From Hyaloperonospora brassicae (lineage: Eukaryota > Oomycota > Peronosporomycetes > Peronosporales > Peronosporaceae): a stretch of DNA of 64,000 nt. The DNA is taken from NCBI GenBank assembly GCA_947650285.1, contig CANTFL010000226.1, forward strand, positions 372,001 to 436,000. The letters are read 5' to 3'. Positions 22,732 to 32,559 of this stretch are shown here, in pieces. The notes below the pieces were generated by a model. That model ran no database searches. It was not told where the DNA came from and saw only the letters and a program-made list of their open reading frames with translations. Made by a program: the position numbers and the translations under genes. The number at the start of each line of letters is the position of its first letter. Position 1 is the stretch's first letter.

Positions 22732-23293
22732 TCACCCCCCTTTAACTGATATTCACCGTGTGACTCTAAAACCTTGGTGACCACTCGTTGGACACCATTG
22801 GGACAGGGAACACTTGCTTGGTCAGATCCATTCATACCTGACCTTGCCTTGCATAGTTAATATGTCTATGCGGGGAGACTCAAACACAGCACAGCATGCT
22901 GCTGCGCAAGCCTCCGCGGCAGACCACTCGTAATATGCTACTTCTTCTTTGCTTGCGGCACCTGTTGCCGTAGGCGCATGTGGTATCACTCACACCACGC
23001 GCTCTCGATGACTTCAAAGTGAGGGTCATCTACTCTGGCGAGTCGGACGCGTCTGACTCGGGAAAGACCTCAGAGGCATCCGGATTACCCACGGTGCCTC
23101 TTCCTGAGCCTTCATCAAAGTCTCTGCTGAACTAACGGACTTGCGACTTGCGTCACAGTCTGTTCAGCACTGATGAAGAATATGGTGTTGATTATGATTA
23201 CTCATCACCACAGCCAACTCGTGCGTCTTCACACGAGCGTGTGGACGATGGCGCAAGCCATCGTCACTCCGAGAACCGAGTACATGTGTTGGT
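22732..23293 (-). mobile_element. 3' end of a family-A Gypsy element (fragment)
   Basis: Polypurine tract plus ~550 bp of the 3' accessory region. It includes the start of the antisense gene (ATG 22862, plus strand, MSMRGDSNT), broken by a stop and frameshifts. It ends exactly at LTR2. The same 560 bp recur at 31043-31606, where the sequence continues instead. Confidence 0.75.
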
Positions 23294-23730
23294 TGTAACG
23301 GGGCACTGTTGACTACGTACTGGTTGACCAGTACGGAGTATACTTCCACTGACGACAGTGGTCGACAGTGCCCTGCTAGGTGTTTAAGGAAACATAGAGG
23401 AAGGAGAGGAGACTAAGTAGTCGGACTAGTCTCTTGGTAAAAGTAAACCTGTATTGATATAATTAAGTCCTATAACTCCTTGAATCTCTGTTGTCCTGAC
23501 TTAATTATACCAATATAACTATATGTATGATGACGTCCACTCACCACCCATTGCGCGCGTCTAGCAGCGATTGGTGGGTTGATATAAATAATATCAACCA
23601 ATGAGTAGACCCTTGGGTTGTCTCAACAATATCACTGTGATTAGTATATTTCTAAAAGAATATTCAACACAATATACTTTATTACCATTTCGCAAAATGG
23701 TAATTTCATGTAACGGGCTACCCCGTTACA
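23294..23730 (-). repeat. LTR2, 3' LTR of element A
   Basis: 437 bp, TGTAACGGGG...CCCCGTTACA. It contains hairpins ATTACCATTT/AAATGGTAAT (23681-23704) and GGTTGATAT/ATATCAACC (23577-23599), a GACGTCA site near 23532, and a foldable end at 23301-23373. Confidence 0.88.
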
Positions 23731-23742
23731 TCACCCCCCTTT
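23731..23742 (-). other. Polypurine tract of element A
   Basis: AAAGGGGGGTGA on the minus strand, directly before the 3' LTR. The same tract precedes the LTRs at 22731, 31042, 50540 and 51539. Confidence 0.8.
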
Positions 23743-23861
23743 AACTGATATTCACCGTGTGATTATCGAAAACTTGGTGGCCACCCGTTGGACACCATTG
23801 GGACAGGGAGAACTTGTTTGGTCAGACCCATTCACTCCTGACCTTGACTCGCATAGTTAAC

Positions 23862-25476
23862 ATGTCTATGCGAGGTGATTCGAAGACCACACAGCCTGCT
23901 GCTGTGCCAGCCTCTGCGGCAGACGCTCCGTCGTCTGCTTCTTGTTCTCCGTCTGAAGCAGAAGGTGCTGCAGACGCACGCGGTATCGCACCACGTGCAC
24001 ATGATGACCTTGACAATGAGGTCATCAAGTATGGCGAGTCAGACGTGCCTGACTCGCGCAACGTTCCAGAGGTATCCCGATCACCGGCAGTGCCTCATCG
24101 TTCGTCAAGAGCACTGTCGAACGAGCGGACTCGTGAAATGCATCACAGTCTGTTCGGCAGTGATGATGAACTCTATGGTGAGGACTACTATGCCTCACCA
24201 GTATCAACTCGTGCTTCCCCGCAAGAGCGTGATGACATGGGCGAGAGCCGTCACCACGCTTCAAAGTGGTACCGAAACAGGTACCACTTTGAAGCGTGGT
24301 GAGCTCAAGCCGTGGCACTTGCCCGAGCAGCTCATCAATAGCTTGTCTCACGAGACAAGCCAACACCATCGAATTCCTTTATTCGATGCAACTGAGCTTC
24401 ATGGCTTAAGTTCCAGCGCGAGTAACTTCCGCGTTGAAGAAGACTTCTATCTCGATGCCTTCCTTAGGCATCGATGGTACAACGGCATCCATAAGCGTGA
24501 CAAGAACTCACTTTTGGCAGCGTGGAACGCCTTCGTTCAAAATGTCAAGAATTTTGGACGAGAAAGGTGGATTAAGAAGCTTGAGGCGATACGCTTCAAG
24601 TTCGAAAAGCGAACGCCAACCAGTGCAAGGTACCGGTTGCATTGTTTGTCAAGTGAGGCCGGCATTCCATGCATCACTTGGGATGTTTCCTTGTGCGAGC
24701 TGTGTCGACAATTCGCAAGGTGCACATAGGGACGTGTATTCCCTAATTTCGCCCTGGGGAAGGGCACACATCTTGGCTGAGATGTGGGACGCGATTGCAA
24801 ACTTGCAATCCGTCTACAAGCGCCAAAAGCGCGTATTTACCGATGAACCCGAGGGCCAATCGGATGAGTCTCGTCATCCTGGTGGACGAGGCCTTCACCG
24901 TCAGCCATCAGCTGGGAACGAGGTTCCCAGATGTCAAAGGAAGGTGGGTACCCACGCCACCGGACGAGGTAGCTCGTCCTTGATCCTGAATCGTCACGGT
25001 GGTCAAGATACGCTCCACAAGAAAGCGTTGACCACCGTGGGAATCCACCAGTGGTTCCGGTGGCGGAGGAAAGACAAGGTCCTGCTCAGCCGCCGGGCCT
25101 GCACGAGACGTTGAGTAACCACGAGCGGTACCTGACCGAGTTGAGGGAGGACGTCGATCACGAATACGATCGTCGGCACGCCTTGCAGTCGGACGTGCGA
25201 CGTCTTCGTGCCGATCGGGAGAAGGAACGATCGGAATTCGCGTTCGCTCAGTTTAAGTGTGAACGCGAGAGGCGTCGTTTGCGCGACAAGCTAGAAACGG
25301 CTCGTCGCGAGGCCGCGTCGATGAAGGATCAAATCCTTTCGACGAAGGACCAACTTCAGTGTTTGGTCCGTGATCACAAGAATCTGTTGGGGATTCTTGA
25401 GCGCGACGGTTATCTCCGTTCTCGCAAGAGGCCTCGTACTAATGGTACAGGCGGAGACGACCAACACAAAACGTAG
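23862..25476 (+). CDS. Antisense accessory gene of element A (degenerate)
   Basis: Lies between the 3' LTR and pol, on the opposite strand to gag-pol. Frame 1 starts at ATG 23862 (MSMRGDSKTTQPAAVPASAA), is acidic and Ser-rich, and reads to 24302. Frame 2 carries the conserved central part to 24729 (LKPWHLPEQLINSLSHETSQ, LHGLSSSASNFR, HRWYNGI, KLEAIRFKFEKRTPTSARYR, then Cys-rich IPC...CELC). A third frame goes to ~25114. The last part (25051-25476) is a coiled coil (YLTELREDVDHEYDRR; ERERRRLRDKLETARREA) with a basic end. Related copies are at 31173-32055, 49527-50409, 22862-23293, 50977-51408, and in element C at 47338-47950. Function unknown; the Cys pairs suggest metal binding and the coil oligomerisation. 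Frame changes mean this copy is likely dead. Confidence 0.62.
24251..24302. repeat. Perfect 23-bp inverted repeat with 6-nt loop
   Basis: Left arm 24251-24273 (begins TCACCACGCTTC), loop GAAACA, right arm 24280-24302. It sits where the antisense gene changes frame and is not present in the related copies at 31.6 and 49.9 kb. Confidence 0.92.
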
Positions 25477-25627
25477 GATGCGTGCGCATCCTACGAGGCA
25501 ATTCGATCGTGTATGCATTGCCCTTGCGGTGCAACACACGAATAGGCCCAATGTAGTTCGGCAGTAGTAAACTACTGCCGACATTAGTGACTACATGTCC
25601 AGGTAAGTTTACCGTATACAGTAGCAT
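24880..25627 (-). pseudogene. Element A integrase C-terminus and chromodomain remnant
   Basis: 25439-25627 reads YIGPIRVLHRKGNAYTIELP and HPTFCVGRLRLYH, the integrase C-terminal domain typical of Gypsy elements. Further downstream (about 25090-24880) the minus strand reads PPPEPLVDSHGGQRFLVERIL, equivalent to the intact chromodomain start of element C at 47547, but then decays. This segment overlaps the coiled-coil end of the antisense gene. Confidence 0.6.
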
Positions 25628-27382
25628 AGGTCGTTGACCTTAAATGAAAGAACATTTGCTCCTTCATTCTTGTCTGCGTTCCGTTTCTGGCGGTCCACCG
25701 CATTTCCGATGGAGTTCTGAACGACACGGACTACCGCCTCTCGGGTCAGCAGGAAGTTCTCTGCTGACTCGTTGTTGTGTCTTCCAGTGCGCTTCGTGCG
25801 CACTGCTAAGATATCGTTCTCTTCTTCAAAGACGGTGTCTTCTACCTTGCTGGCAAATTCGTTGACGATGCTGAATATCCAAGCATCGTCATCATTGTCT
25901 GATGTAGCAGCAGCGATATCGCTACTGCTAAGCTCGATTTCCTCGATGTCGACGTTGTCGAAATCGGCATCAAACGTATCGGCGTGAGCGGTGATACGTG
26001 ATGAGCAAGAGCGAAAACGATTTTTGCTCGAGCGAGTCCCTCCCCCTCTTAGCTCAGAATCACTCTGTATGAGGGCGGGAATACGTGGGTGGCGTAAGCC
26101 ATTCACGTAGAACGGTGTATGCGTCGGAACGCATGCACGGAGTTGTTGATGGCAAACTCAACCATCGGTAAGAACTCACTCCAATGTGAAAAGGAGTGGA
26201 CGTATCCTCGATGAATTTACTTCGAGGACACGGTTCGCACGTTCTGTCTGACCATCTGTTTCAGGATGGTCAGAGGTTGACATCTTCAATTGTGTTCCCA
26301 ATGTGCGGAACACGGATTGCCAAGAAGCTGACGTGAACAATGTTCACGGTCGGATACGAGTTCACGGGGTAAACCGTGGAGTCGAAACACAGTGTCGATG
26401 AAGACACGCGCACAACCGTGTGCGTTGATCGATTTCGGGACCGCAGCAAGATGTACCATCTTGCTGAAACGATATACAAATACAAGAATACCATTATTCT
26501 CGTTAGTGTCCTCGGGAACCTGAAGACAAAGTCCATGGACACGGACTCCCAACACTCTGCCGGGACCGGCAGAGGTTGTAAGGGTGCACGGAATGAACAA
26601 CTAGGCTTCACCCGTTGACAGACCTCGCAAGAACGAATGTACTTGCGGACAAACTGATACTGGCGGGGCCAGTAAAAGTCACAACTGACCGTGAGGTAAG
26701 TCTTTTCTCGGCCACGATGCTCGCCAGACGGCGCATCGTGACATTCGAAAATGATGCGTAAACGCAATTCATCATGATCGGGAACGACGAAACGAGACGT
26801 GTCGTCGGCGACTGCTGTATATTACAGCAGGCCATTGTGAGTAGTGTACCGATCCAAATAGTCCCGGTACAGGGCCGGCAAATCCGACAAGGATTTCCGG
26901 GATGGGTTCGCAAGATGATCCATTAAACGGAGGAGATTCGTGTGTCCTGCGAATGCCTTCCGCACGTCGTCGAGAAACGGCAACGACGGCACACTGATGG
27001 ACAGTGTCGCAACAGTGGGCAAGGCCTCAATGTTGACTCGGGTCGTTGGCTCGAAGTCGGGCCGACGTGATAACGCATCAGCGACAACATTAAGTCGTCC
27101 TGGCTTGTACTCCAAGGAGAAGTTATACTCCGCGAAGAAGGACAGCTACCTCGCCATCCTTTGCGAGAGGTGTGGACTGTTTACGGCCGTGCGTAGTGAC
27201 GCATGGTCCGTATGGACGATGAACGGTCTATCTCCCAAGAGATAGACCCAGAACTTAGCCAGTGCATACTTCACGGCAAGGAGTTCCTTGTCATGCACTG
27301 GGTAATTGCGTTCAGCTGGTTGCAGCTGACGCGATTGATTGCAGACGATGCGATTCGCGCCGTCTGTTTCATACTGCATCAA
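25628..27382 (-). pseudogene. Element A RNase H and integrase
   Basis: RNase H: PVHDKELLAVKYALAKFWVY and VHTDHASLRTAV (27146-27382). The linker EYKPGRLNVVADALSRRPDF follows at about 27115. The integrase zinc-binding part is HDAPSGEHRGREKT...SCEVCQRVKPS, followed by WESVSMDFVFRFP with the first catalytic Asp (26270-26767). A frameshift and stops separate these. The piece at 25609-26106 is the acidic spacer before the C-terminal domain. Confidence 0.75.
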
Positions 27383-27436
27383 CGCACAGCCGATAGCAAA
27401 ATCGCTGTCGTCACAGACTACATGAAAAGGTCTGTC

Positions 27437-28400
27437 CTAATCCGCAATCGCCAAGATGGCCGATTGCATAAAGCTCTGCTTGATGCTTTCAAAGGAACGC
27501 TGACAGTCAGCGTAATATGACCACTTCACATCTTTCTTGAGCAAGCAAGAAAGATGAACAGTCATCTCGGCGTAATTGCGCGAGTACTTGTGCAAATACG
27601 CGGCTAAGCCAAGGAACTTACGAAGTCCCTTGACATCGACTGGCACTGGCCAGTCGGTGATCTCCTTGATCTTGTAGGGATCAGAACGGACGCCGTGTTT
27701 GCTGACGATACACCCAAGAAGTGGAATTTCGCTTGCCGCGAATATACACTTCTTGAGATTTTCATACAACGTATGCTGGCGCATAAGTTGAAGAACCTTA
27801 TGAACGTGAGTTCGGTGGACTTCAACGTCCGTCCTTCCATCCATAGCCCGGCTATGGACGAACACTTTATAGAAATAACTCGATGCGAAATCCCGCACCG
27901 GTCTCAACAGATTTGTAACAAACCTGTTGAATGTTGCAGGGGCATTACTCAGTCCCTGTGGCATCACTAGCCACTCCCATAGCATACCAAGGGGGTGATT
28001 ACTGCTGTGTACGGGACATCCCGTTCACGCATGAGGATCTGATAGAATCAGTCCATCATATCCATGGACGAAAAGATGGTACTCTTTGACATACCATCTA
28101 TGATGACGTCCTTCCTCGGTATCGGCGTCTGAGTCGGTACCGTTGCAGCATTCAACTTGTTGAATGCGTGAACTATCTGCCATCCTCCTGTGGCCTTTCG
28201 CACACAGAAGGTCGAAGAGGTGTGAGGGGAATTTTATTCCCTCACATGGCCCGCTGCTAAGCGATCGGCAAAGAACTTGTCGATCGCTACTTCTTGTTCA
28301 CGAGGCAGTGGCCACTGCTTCATGGCACAGTACGTCGAGCCCAGTTTGAGCTCGATCTCGTGTCGAGTGCCTTTGTCCTTAGGCAACTCGCAAGGCACGG
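27437..28400 (-). pseudogene. Element A reverse transcriptase
   Basis: WLVMPQGLSNAPATFNRFV and the palm/thumb segment (LKKCIFAASEIPLLGCIVSK, WPVPVDVKGLRKFLGLAAYL) are clear. The catalytic YxDD is replaced by FYKV before FVHSRAMDG, so this copy cannot polymerise. The N-terminal part (28000-28400) is broken by stops, for example in SSMDMMD*FYQIL. Confidence 0.78.
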
Positions 28401-28401
28401 A

Positions 28402-29394
28402 TTAAGGGAACACATCCTTGAATTTGATCAAATCCTTATACAAAGGATTTGTATGAAGTGACTTCCAGGATTGAGACGTGTATCGCTCAATCCGAGTCTT
28501 CTCATCGATGACACTTTCTTCCATCGATGAACTGCTGAGGACCCTCTCGGTCTCAGTAAACACCGTTGCCGATCGAATATCGGTAACGTACTCGTCCTCC
28601 GCGACGAGTACACAAATCTGCTTGACTTTGCCACTACGCAGATCACGCAAGAACCGAAACGGTTCTTGCGTCGGCAGTTGAGTTATCTCCGAAGTTAACT
28701 TCGGAGGCGCAACCAGATCAAGCGTGTAAGCGCCTACGATTGATCCATCATTAACCAAGACATTCATTGTCTCGATTACTTCCTGGGAAATCACTTCCAC
28801 AGGATCTGGGTGAGCTTTCTCCACAATGTAGTGATCATCTACATTGTGTTCTTGTATAGTCGTACTAACTACCGTACCACAAGTAAGGCCATCGCACTCA
28901 CTCGTAGTACACCCACGTGAGTGTGAGCGTACCAAGATATTCGTCAGGTGGTTATCTGAGGAATAAATGGCAGGTATCGTAACCGATCGATACTGCCAAC
29001 TCACCCTTGGCTCGTATTTCCTTAGCCAAGGCATCCCTAAGATGAAGTCGGACTTGTCATCTAGGTCAAGCACGATGAAATCACCATCGTACTGTTCGCC
29101 TTTTAACGTGTAGTGGATTCCGACTACACGTTTCTTCACAGTAATCGATGCGCCTGTCGCTAGACGCACCGTCATCTTCTTTGGAGGGATCTCCCGCTCC
29201 ACGAAGTTTAAACTTCCTGCCTCTAGCGACCGGCGACGAAAAAAATTGTTCGACGCCCCACAGTCAACTAGGGCGCGAAGTGACAAGTCTTTTTTCACTT
29301 CTAACTTCAAGGTGATGAGTGACACCTCATCACCAGGTGCAGAGACACACAGAAATTGTGTGTCGGGAGCAACCTTCTTCAAAAGAATTTGCAA
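28402..29394 (-). CDS. Element A aspartic protease region
   Basis: An open 330-codon frame. The retropepsin-like active site reads LRALVDCGASNNF, with DCGAS in place of the usual DSGAS. Further on, FIVLDLDDKSDFILGMPWL is the conserved second half. It continues into the start of pol and stops at 28402. It would cleave the element's own polyprotein. Confidence 0.75.
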   Translation of the reverse strand: MQILLKKVAPDTQFLCVSAPGDEVSLITLKLEVKKDLSLRALVDCGASNNFFRRRSLEAGSLNFVEREIPPKKMTVRLATGASITVKKRVVGIHYTLKGEQYDGDFIVLDLDDKSDFILGMPWLRKYEPRVSWQYRSVTIPAIYSSDNHLTNILVRSHSRGCTTSECDGLTCGTVVSTTIQEHNVDDHYIVEKAHPDPVEVISQEVIETMNVLVNDGSIVGAYTLDLVAPPKLTSEITQLPTQEPFRFLRDLRSGKVKQICVLVAEDEYVTDIRSATVFTETERVLSSSSMEESVIDEKTRIERYTSQSWKSLHTNPLYKDLIKFKDVFP

Positions 29395-29454
29395 ATTCTC
29401 TTGATGTTGCTGGATCAGTAGGGCGCTCCGCCCCTCCTAATTCCGACCGTTTTT

Positions 29455-29748
29455 TTATGGTCCACCTCGCTGTTGCGACTTCGCAACAGCAACGGACCCT
29501 CGCCCTCCAGTTCCTTTTGCTAGTGGGTGAATACTGTGCTCAGCACCGCGAGGTGCTGAGCGGGGGATACTACATTCATATGCGTAGTGTCCCAATTTAT
29601 GACAGCGATGGCATCTCACCATTCGCTTGTCATTCGCAGGGCGAGTTTTCTCGCCCTCGACATTACAGAGGTTCATTGGTTCTGGACCTCCGACTGCTAA
29701 TCGTCTCTGTGGACGATGCGGGGTCAACGTAGCGTGAGACTGTCTCAC
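29455..29748 (-). CDS. Element A Gag zinc knuckle segment
   Basis: CHRCHKLGHYAYEC is a CX2CX4HX4C nucleic-acid-binding knuckle. It belongs to the C-terminus of gag, but a stop and frame change separate it from the capsid part at 29896. Confidence 0.75.
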   Translation of the reverse strand: MRQSHATLTPHRPQRRLAVGGPEPMNLCNVEGEKTRPANDKRMVRCHRCHKLGHYAYECSIPRSAPRGAEHSIHPLAKGTGGRGSVAVAKSQQRGGP

Positions 29749-29895
29749 GCTATAATCTTCTTGCTCCGCTGCGAAGATTGCCTCTGAAAGCGTCTTTAGC
29801 TCTCCGCGGAACAGGTGGTCCCTAACGGGACCGTCTGAAAGCCCTTAAATAAAGATTGTGATCAACACAAACTTACTCACAGGGCTCACTACCAT

Positions 29896-30555
29896 TCAGC
29901 TTGCAAGATAGCGTACATGTTGGGCGTAAGCGTGAATCTTACGCTTACCCTGCTTGATTTGCAGGAGCTCCGAAAGAGTCCTGAACTCTATTTTGGGCGG
30001 CTCAAACGTCTCACTGAGCAGGGTCTTGAAGATCCTCAACGACCCAAACACATGTGGGTCGTGCAACTTGAGGTTCAGGGCCCAAGCTCTGGCTTCTCCT
30101 GCCAGGTTAGACTGAGCGAATGAGACTTTCATTCGCTCATTATCGATGCGACGAGCATCGATGGCAATGTCCAGTTTGACGAACCACCTCAACAGGGAGT
30201 CTTCCTCGACTCCCCGATACTTGAAGACCTCTAGTTTTAGAGACTCCCGTCGACGCTCACGCGTCGGCTCTGCGGACTGAGACTGTTGTTGTCTCAGTGC
30301 TTCGGTCCGCTGGTGATCTTGTTGTTGTAACAAGGTCACCTGCGCTCTCGACTCATCAAGTTCTCGTTGCAAGAACTTGCTAATGACGACATGTTGCTGG
30401 TCCCTATCCCTTGAGGATAGCATGGCCGAGATGGCTTCCTTGCCAACGGTCGAACTCATTTGTTCGATCGCACTCCATTCGATGTCGCTCAAATGGGAGT
30501 AGCTTTCACGGTTTCCGTGAAAGCTGTCGCCGTCTACATCGTCCAACATGTTCAT
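29896..30555 (-). CDS. Element A Gag (capsid region)
   Basis: 219 codons from ATG 30553-30555, 50 nt after the 5' LTR. An N-terminal coiled coil with Gln runs is followed by a retrotransposon-gag domain (FKYRGVEEDSLLRWFVKLDIA, LAGEARAWALNL, ETFEPPKIEFRTLSELLQIK). It forms the particle. The frame is cut short at YLAS. Element C has a clear but decayed homologue at 42164. Confidence 0.8.
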   Translation of the reverse strand: MNMLDDVDGDSFHGNRESYSHLSDIEWSAIEQMSSTVGKEAISAMLSSRDRDQQHVVISKFLQRELDESRAQVTLLQQQDHQRTEALRQQQSQSAEPTRERRRESLKLEVFKYRGVEEDSLLRWFVKLDIAIDARRIDNERMKVSFAQSNLAGEARAWALNLKLHDPHVFGSLRIFKTLLSETFEPPKIEFRTLSELLQIKQGKRKIHAYAQHVRYLAS

Positions 30556-30585
30556 GTTGGGCGATGGGATGGTGGTCCATGGACG

Positions 30586-30603
30586 GACTACAAAGTGCTA
30601 CCA
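30586..30603 (-). other. Primer-binding site of element A
   Basis: The minus strand reads TGGTAGCACTTTGTAGTC two bases after the 5' LTR. Elements A and C share it, and B has TGGTAGCACTAGTAGTC. The primer tRNA would end AGTGCTACCA. Confidence 0.65.
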
Positions 30604-30605
30604 GG

Positions 30606-31042
30606 TGTAACGGGGCACTGTTGACTACGTACTGGTTGACCAGTACGGAGTATACTTCCACTAACGACAGTGGTCAACAGTACCCTGCTAGATGTTTAAG
30701 GAAACATAGAGGAAGGAGAGGAGACTAAGTAGTCGGACTAGTCTCTTGGTAAAAGTAAACCTGTATTGATATAATTAAGTCCTATAACTCCTTGAATCTC
30801 TGTTGTCCTGACTTAATTATACCAATATAACTATATGTATGATGACGTCCACTCACCACCCATTGCGCGCGTCTAGCAGCGATTGGTGGGTTGATATAAA
30901 TAATATCAACCAATGAGTAGACCCTTGGGTTGTCTCAACAATATCACTGTGATTAGTATATTTCCAAAAGAATATTCAACACAATATACGTTATTACCAT
31001 TTCTCAAAATGATAATTTCATGTAACGGTCTACCCCGTTACA
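30606..31042 (-). repeat. LTR3, 5' LTR of element A
   Basis: 437 bp, matching LTR2 with about ten differences. It is also directly preceded by a polypurine tract at 31043, so it doubles as the 3' LTR of the neighbouring fragment. Confidence 0.88.
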
Positions 31043-31172
31043 TCACCCCCCTTTAACTGATAGTCACCGTGTGACTCTCAAAACTTGGTGACCACTCGTT
31101 GGACACCATTGGGACAGGGAACACTTGCTTGGTCAGATCCATTCATACCTGACCTTGCCTTGCATAGTTAAT

Positions 31173-32055
31173 ATGTCTATGCGGGAAGAATCAAACACGG
31201 CACAGCATGCTGCTGCGCAAGCCTCCGCGGTAGACCACTCGTAATATGCTACTTCTTCTTTGCTTGCGGCACCTGTTGCCGCAGGCGCATGTGGTATCAC
31301 TCACACCACGCGCTCTCGATGACTTCAAAGTGGGGGTCATCTACTCTGGCGAGTCGGACGCGTCTGACTCGGGAAAGACCTCAGAGGCATCCGGATTACC
31401 CACGGTGCCTCTTCCTGAGCCTTCATCAAAGTCTCTGCTGAACTAACGGACTTGCGACTTGCGTCACAGTCTGTTCAGCAGTGATGAAGAATATGGTGTT
31501 GATTATGATTACTCATCACCACAGCCAACTCGTGCGTCTTCACACGAGCGTGTGGACGATGGCGCAAGCCATCGTCACTCCGAGAACCGAGTACATGTGT
31601 TGGTACCACGTTGAAATGTGATGATCTCAAGCCGTGGCGCTAGCCCGAACGGCTCATTAATAGCTTGTATCACGAGACAAGCCAGCACCATCGAATTTCA
31701 TTATTCGATGGGGCTTCATGGCTTGTCCTCCAGCGCGAGCAAATTTCGCGCTGAAGATGACTTTTACCGCGATGCTTTTCGTAAGCATCGATGGTATAAT
31801 GGAACCCGAAAGTGTGATAAGACCTCGCTGTTGGCGGCATGGAGCGCGCTCTATCAAAATGTAAAAAATCATTTTGGATGCGAAGCGTGGCTCCAAAAAC
31901 TTGAGGCCGTACGCGTCAAGTTTGAAAAACGAACGCCAACCGGTAAAAGGTACCGGTTGCATCGTTTGTCGCGTGAGGCATGCATACCTTGCCTCATATG
32001 GGGTGACCCTTGTGCGAGTTGTGTTGACAACTCACAGCGTGCTCAAAGGAAAGTG
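31173..32055 (+). pseudogene. Antisense accessory gene, N-terminal two-thirds
   Basis: Starts ATG 31173. Pieces in several frames cover VGVIYSGESDASDSGKTSEA, then after stops LHGLSSSASKFRAEDDFY, HRWYNGTRKCDKTSLLAAW, KLEAVRVKFEKRTPTGKRYR, and CIPCLIWGDPCASC, a CX2CX6CX2C pattern. That Cys block is cleaner here than in element A. The coiled-coil end is missing. Confidence 0.6.
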
Positions 32056-32062
32056 TTGATCA

Positions 32063-32135
32063 ACACCAGTGGCCGAGTGGTAAAACCTTGGAACTGGGAC
32101 CGAGAGGTACCTGGATCTATACCCACGGGGGGTAG
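32063..32135 (+). other. tRNA-like / SINE-head relic
   Basis: TGGCCGAGTGG at 32070-32080 fits a pol III A box. GGATCTATACC at 32113-32123 is a weak B box 33 nt later, and CTTGG/CCGAG between them can pair as an anticodon-type stem. It joins the truncated antisense gene directly. Also present at 49447-49519. Too degenerate for a working tRNA. Confidence 0.35.
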
Positions 32136-32165
32136 ATCTATGTAGGACGGAGATATGCCAATATG

Positions 32166-32559
32166 TATCTGCATGATAAAAACCCAATTTTTAGGCGCGA
32201 TCGGACCAAGCGTACAAGCAATTTCTCGTATTCATTCGACAAAATGTTCATCGTCTTCATGTCTTAGCGATAATTAATTGCCTTGATATTCCACGGCAAA
32301 TATGTTTCTCGAGTTTAACTTGTTATCGTACCGATGGATTAGCTCTGTATCAGAGCTTTCCCGTCGTCTTCGATTAGATTATGATGACGAGATAACTTGA
32401 TCTTGCCTAAACCGAAACGCCACAGAAAAGTCTTTTCAAGCAACTTAAGTTACAGGCGGAACAGGAAAGGCGTATCGGCGTTAAAATCGTTAATCACCAT
32501 ATAAATTTTTTTGCATATCGTGCTTACACACATTTTCGCTCACGAACTAGCACATGTGC
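32166..32559. other. Unassigned AT-rich DNA
   Basis: No gene seen. It was continuous with 40166 onward before element B inserted. Confidence 0.5.

Larger units (their letters stand above)
23294..31042 (-). mobile_element. Ty3/Gypsy chromovirus-like retrotransposon A
   Basis: Two 437-bp LTRs (23294-23730 and 30606-31042), TG...CA ended, about 98% alike by eye. On the minus strand in order: LTR, primer-binding site, gag, zinc knuckle, aspartic protease, reverse transcriptase, RNase H, integrase, chromodomain remnant, then an antisense gene, polypurine tract and LTR. Several frames are broken, so it is probably inactive on its own. No target duplication flanks it; both sides are other copies of the same family, which suggests recombination between tandem LTRs. 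The right arm has only a solo LTR here. Confidence 0.9.
10320..32165 (+). repeat. Left arm of the large inverted duplication
   Basis: Reverse-complement match to 49418-64000, gene for gene. Position sums are 74,320 near 12 kb, 74,306-74,309 at ERCC8, and 74,270 from 20 to 23.7 kb. Beyond element A the sum is 81,582. The only large difference is 23731-31042 (element A interior plus one LTR), present only here. The outer end cannot be fixed because the right arm runs off the window at 64000. Confidence 0.92.
31043..32165 (-). mobile_element. 3' end of another family-A Gypsy element
   Basis: Polypurine tract and accessory region, collinear with 50539-49418 in the right arm (sum 81,582). It ends in unrelated DNA near 32165, where the two arms diverge. 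Confidence 0.78.
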
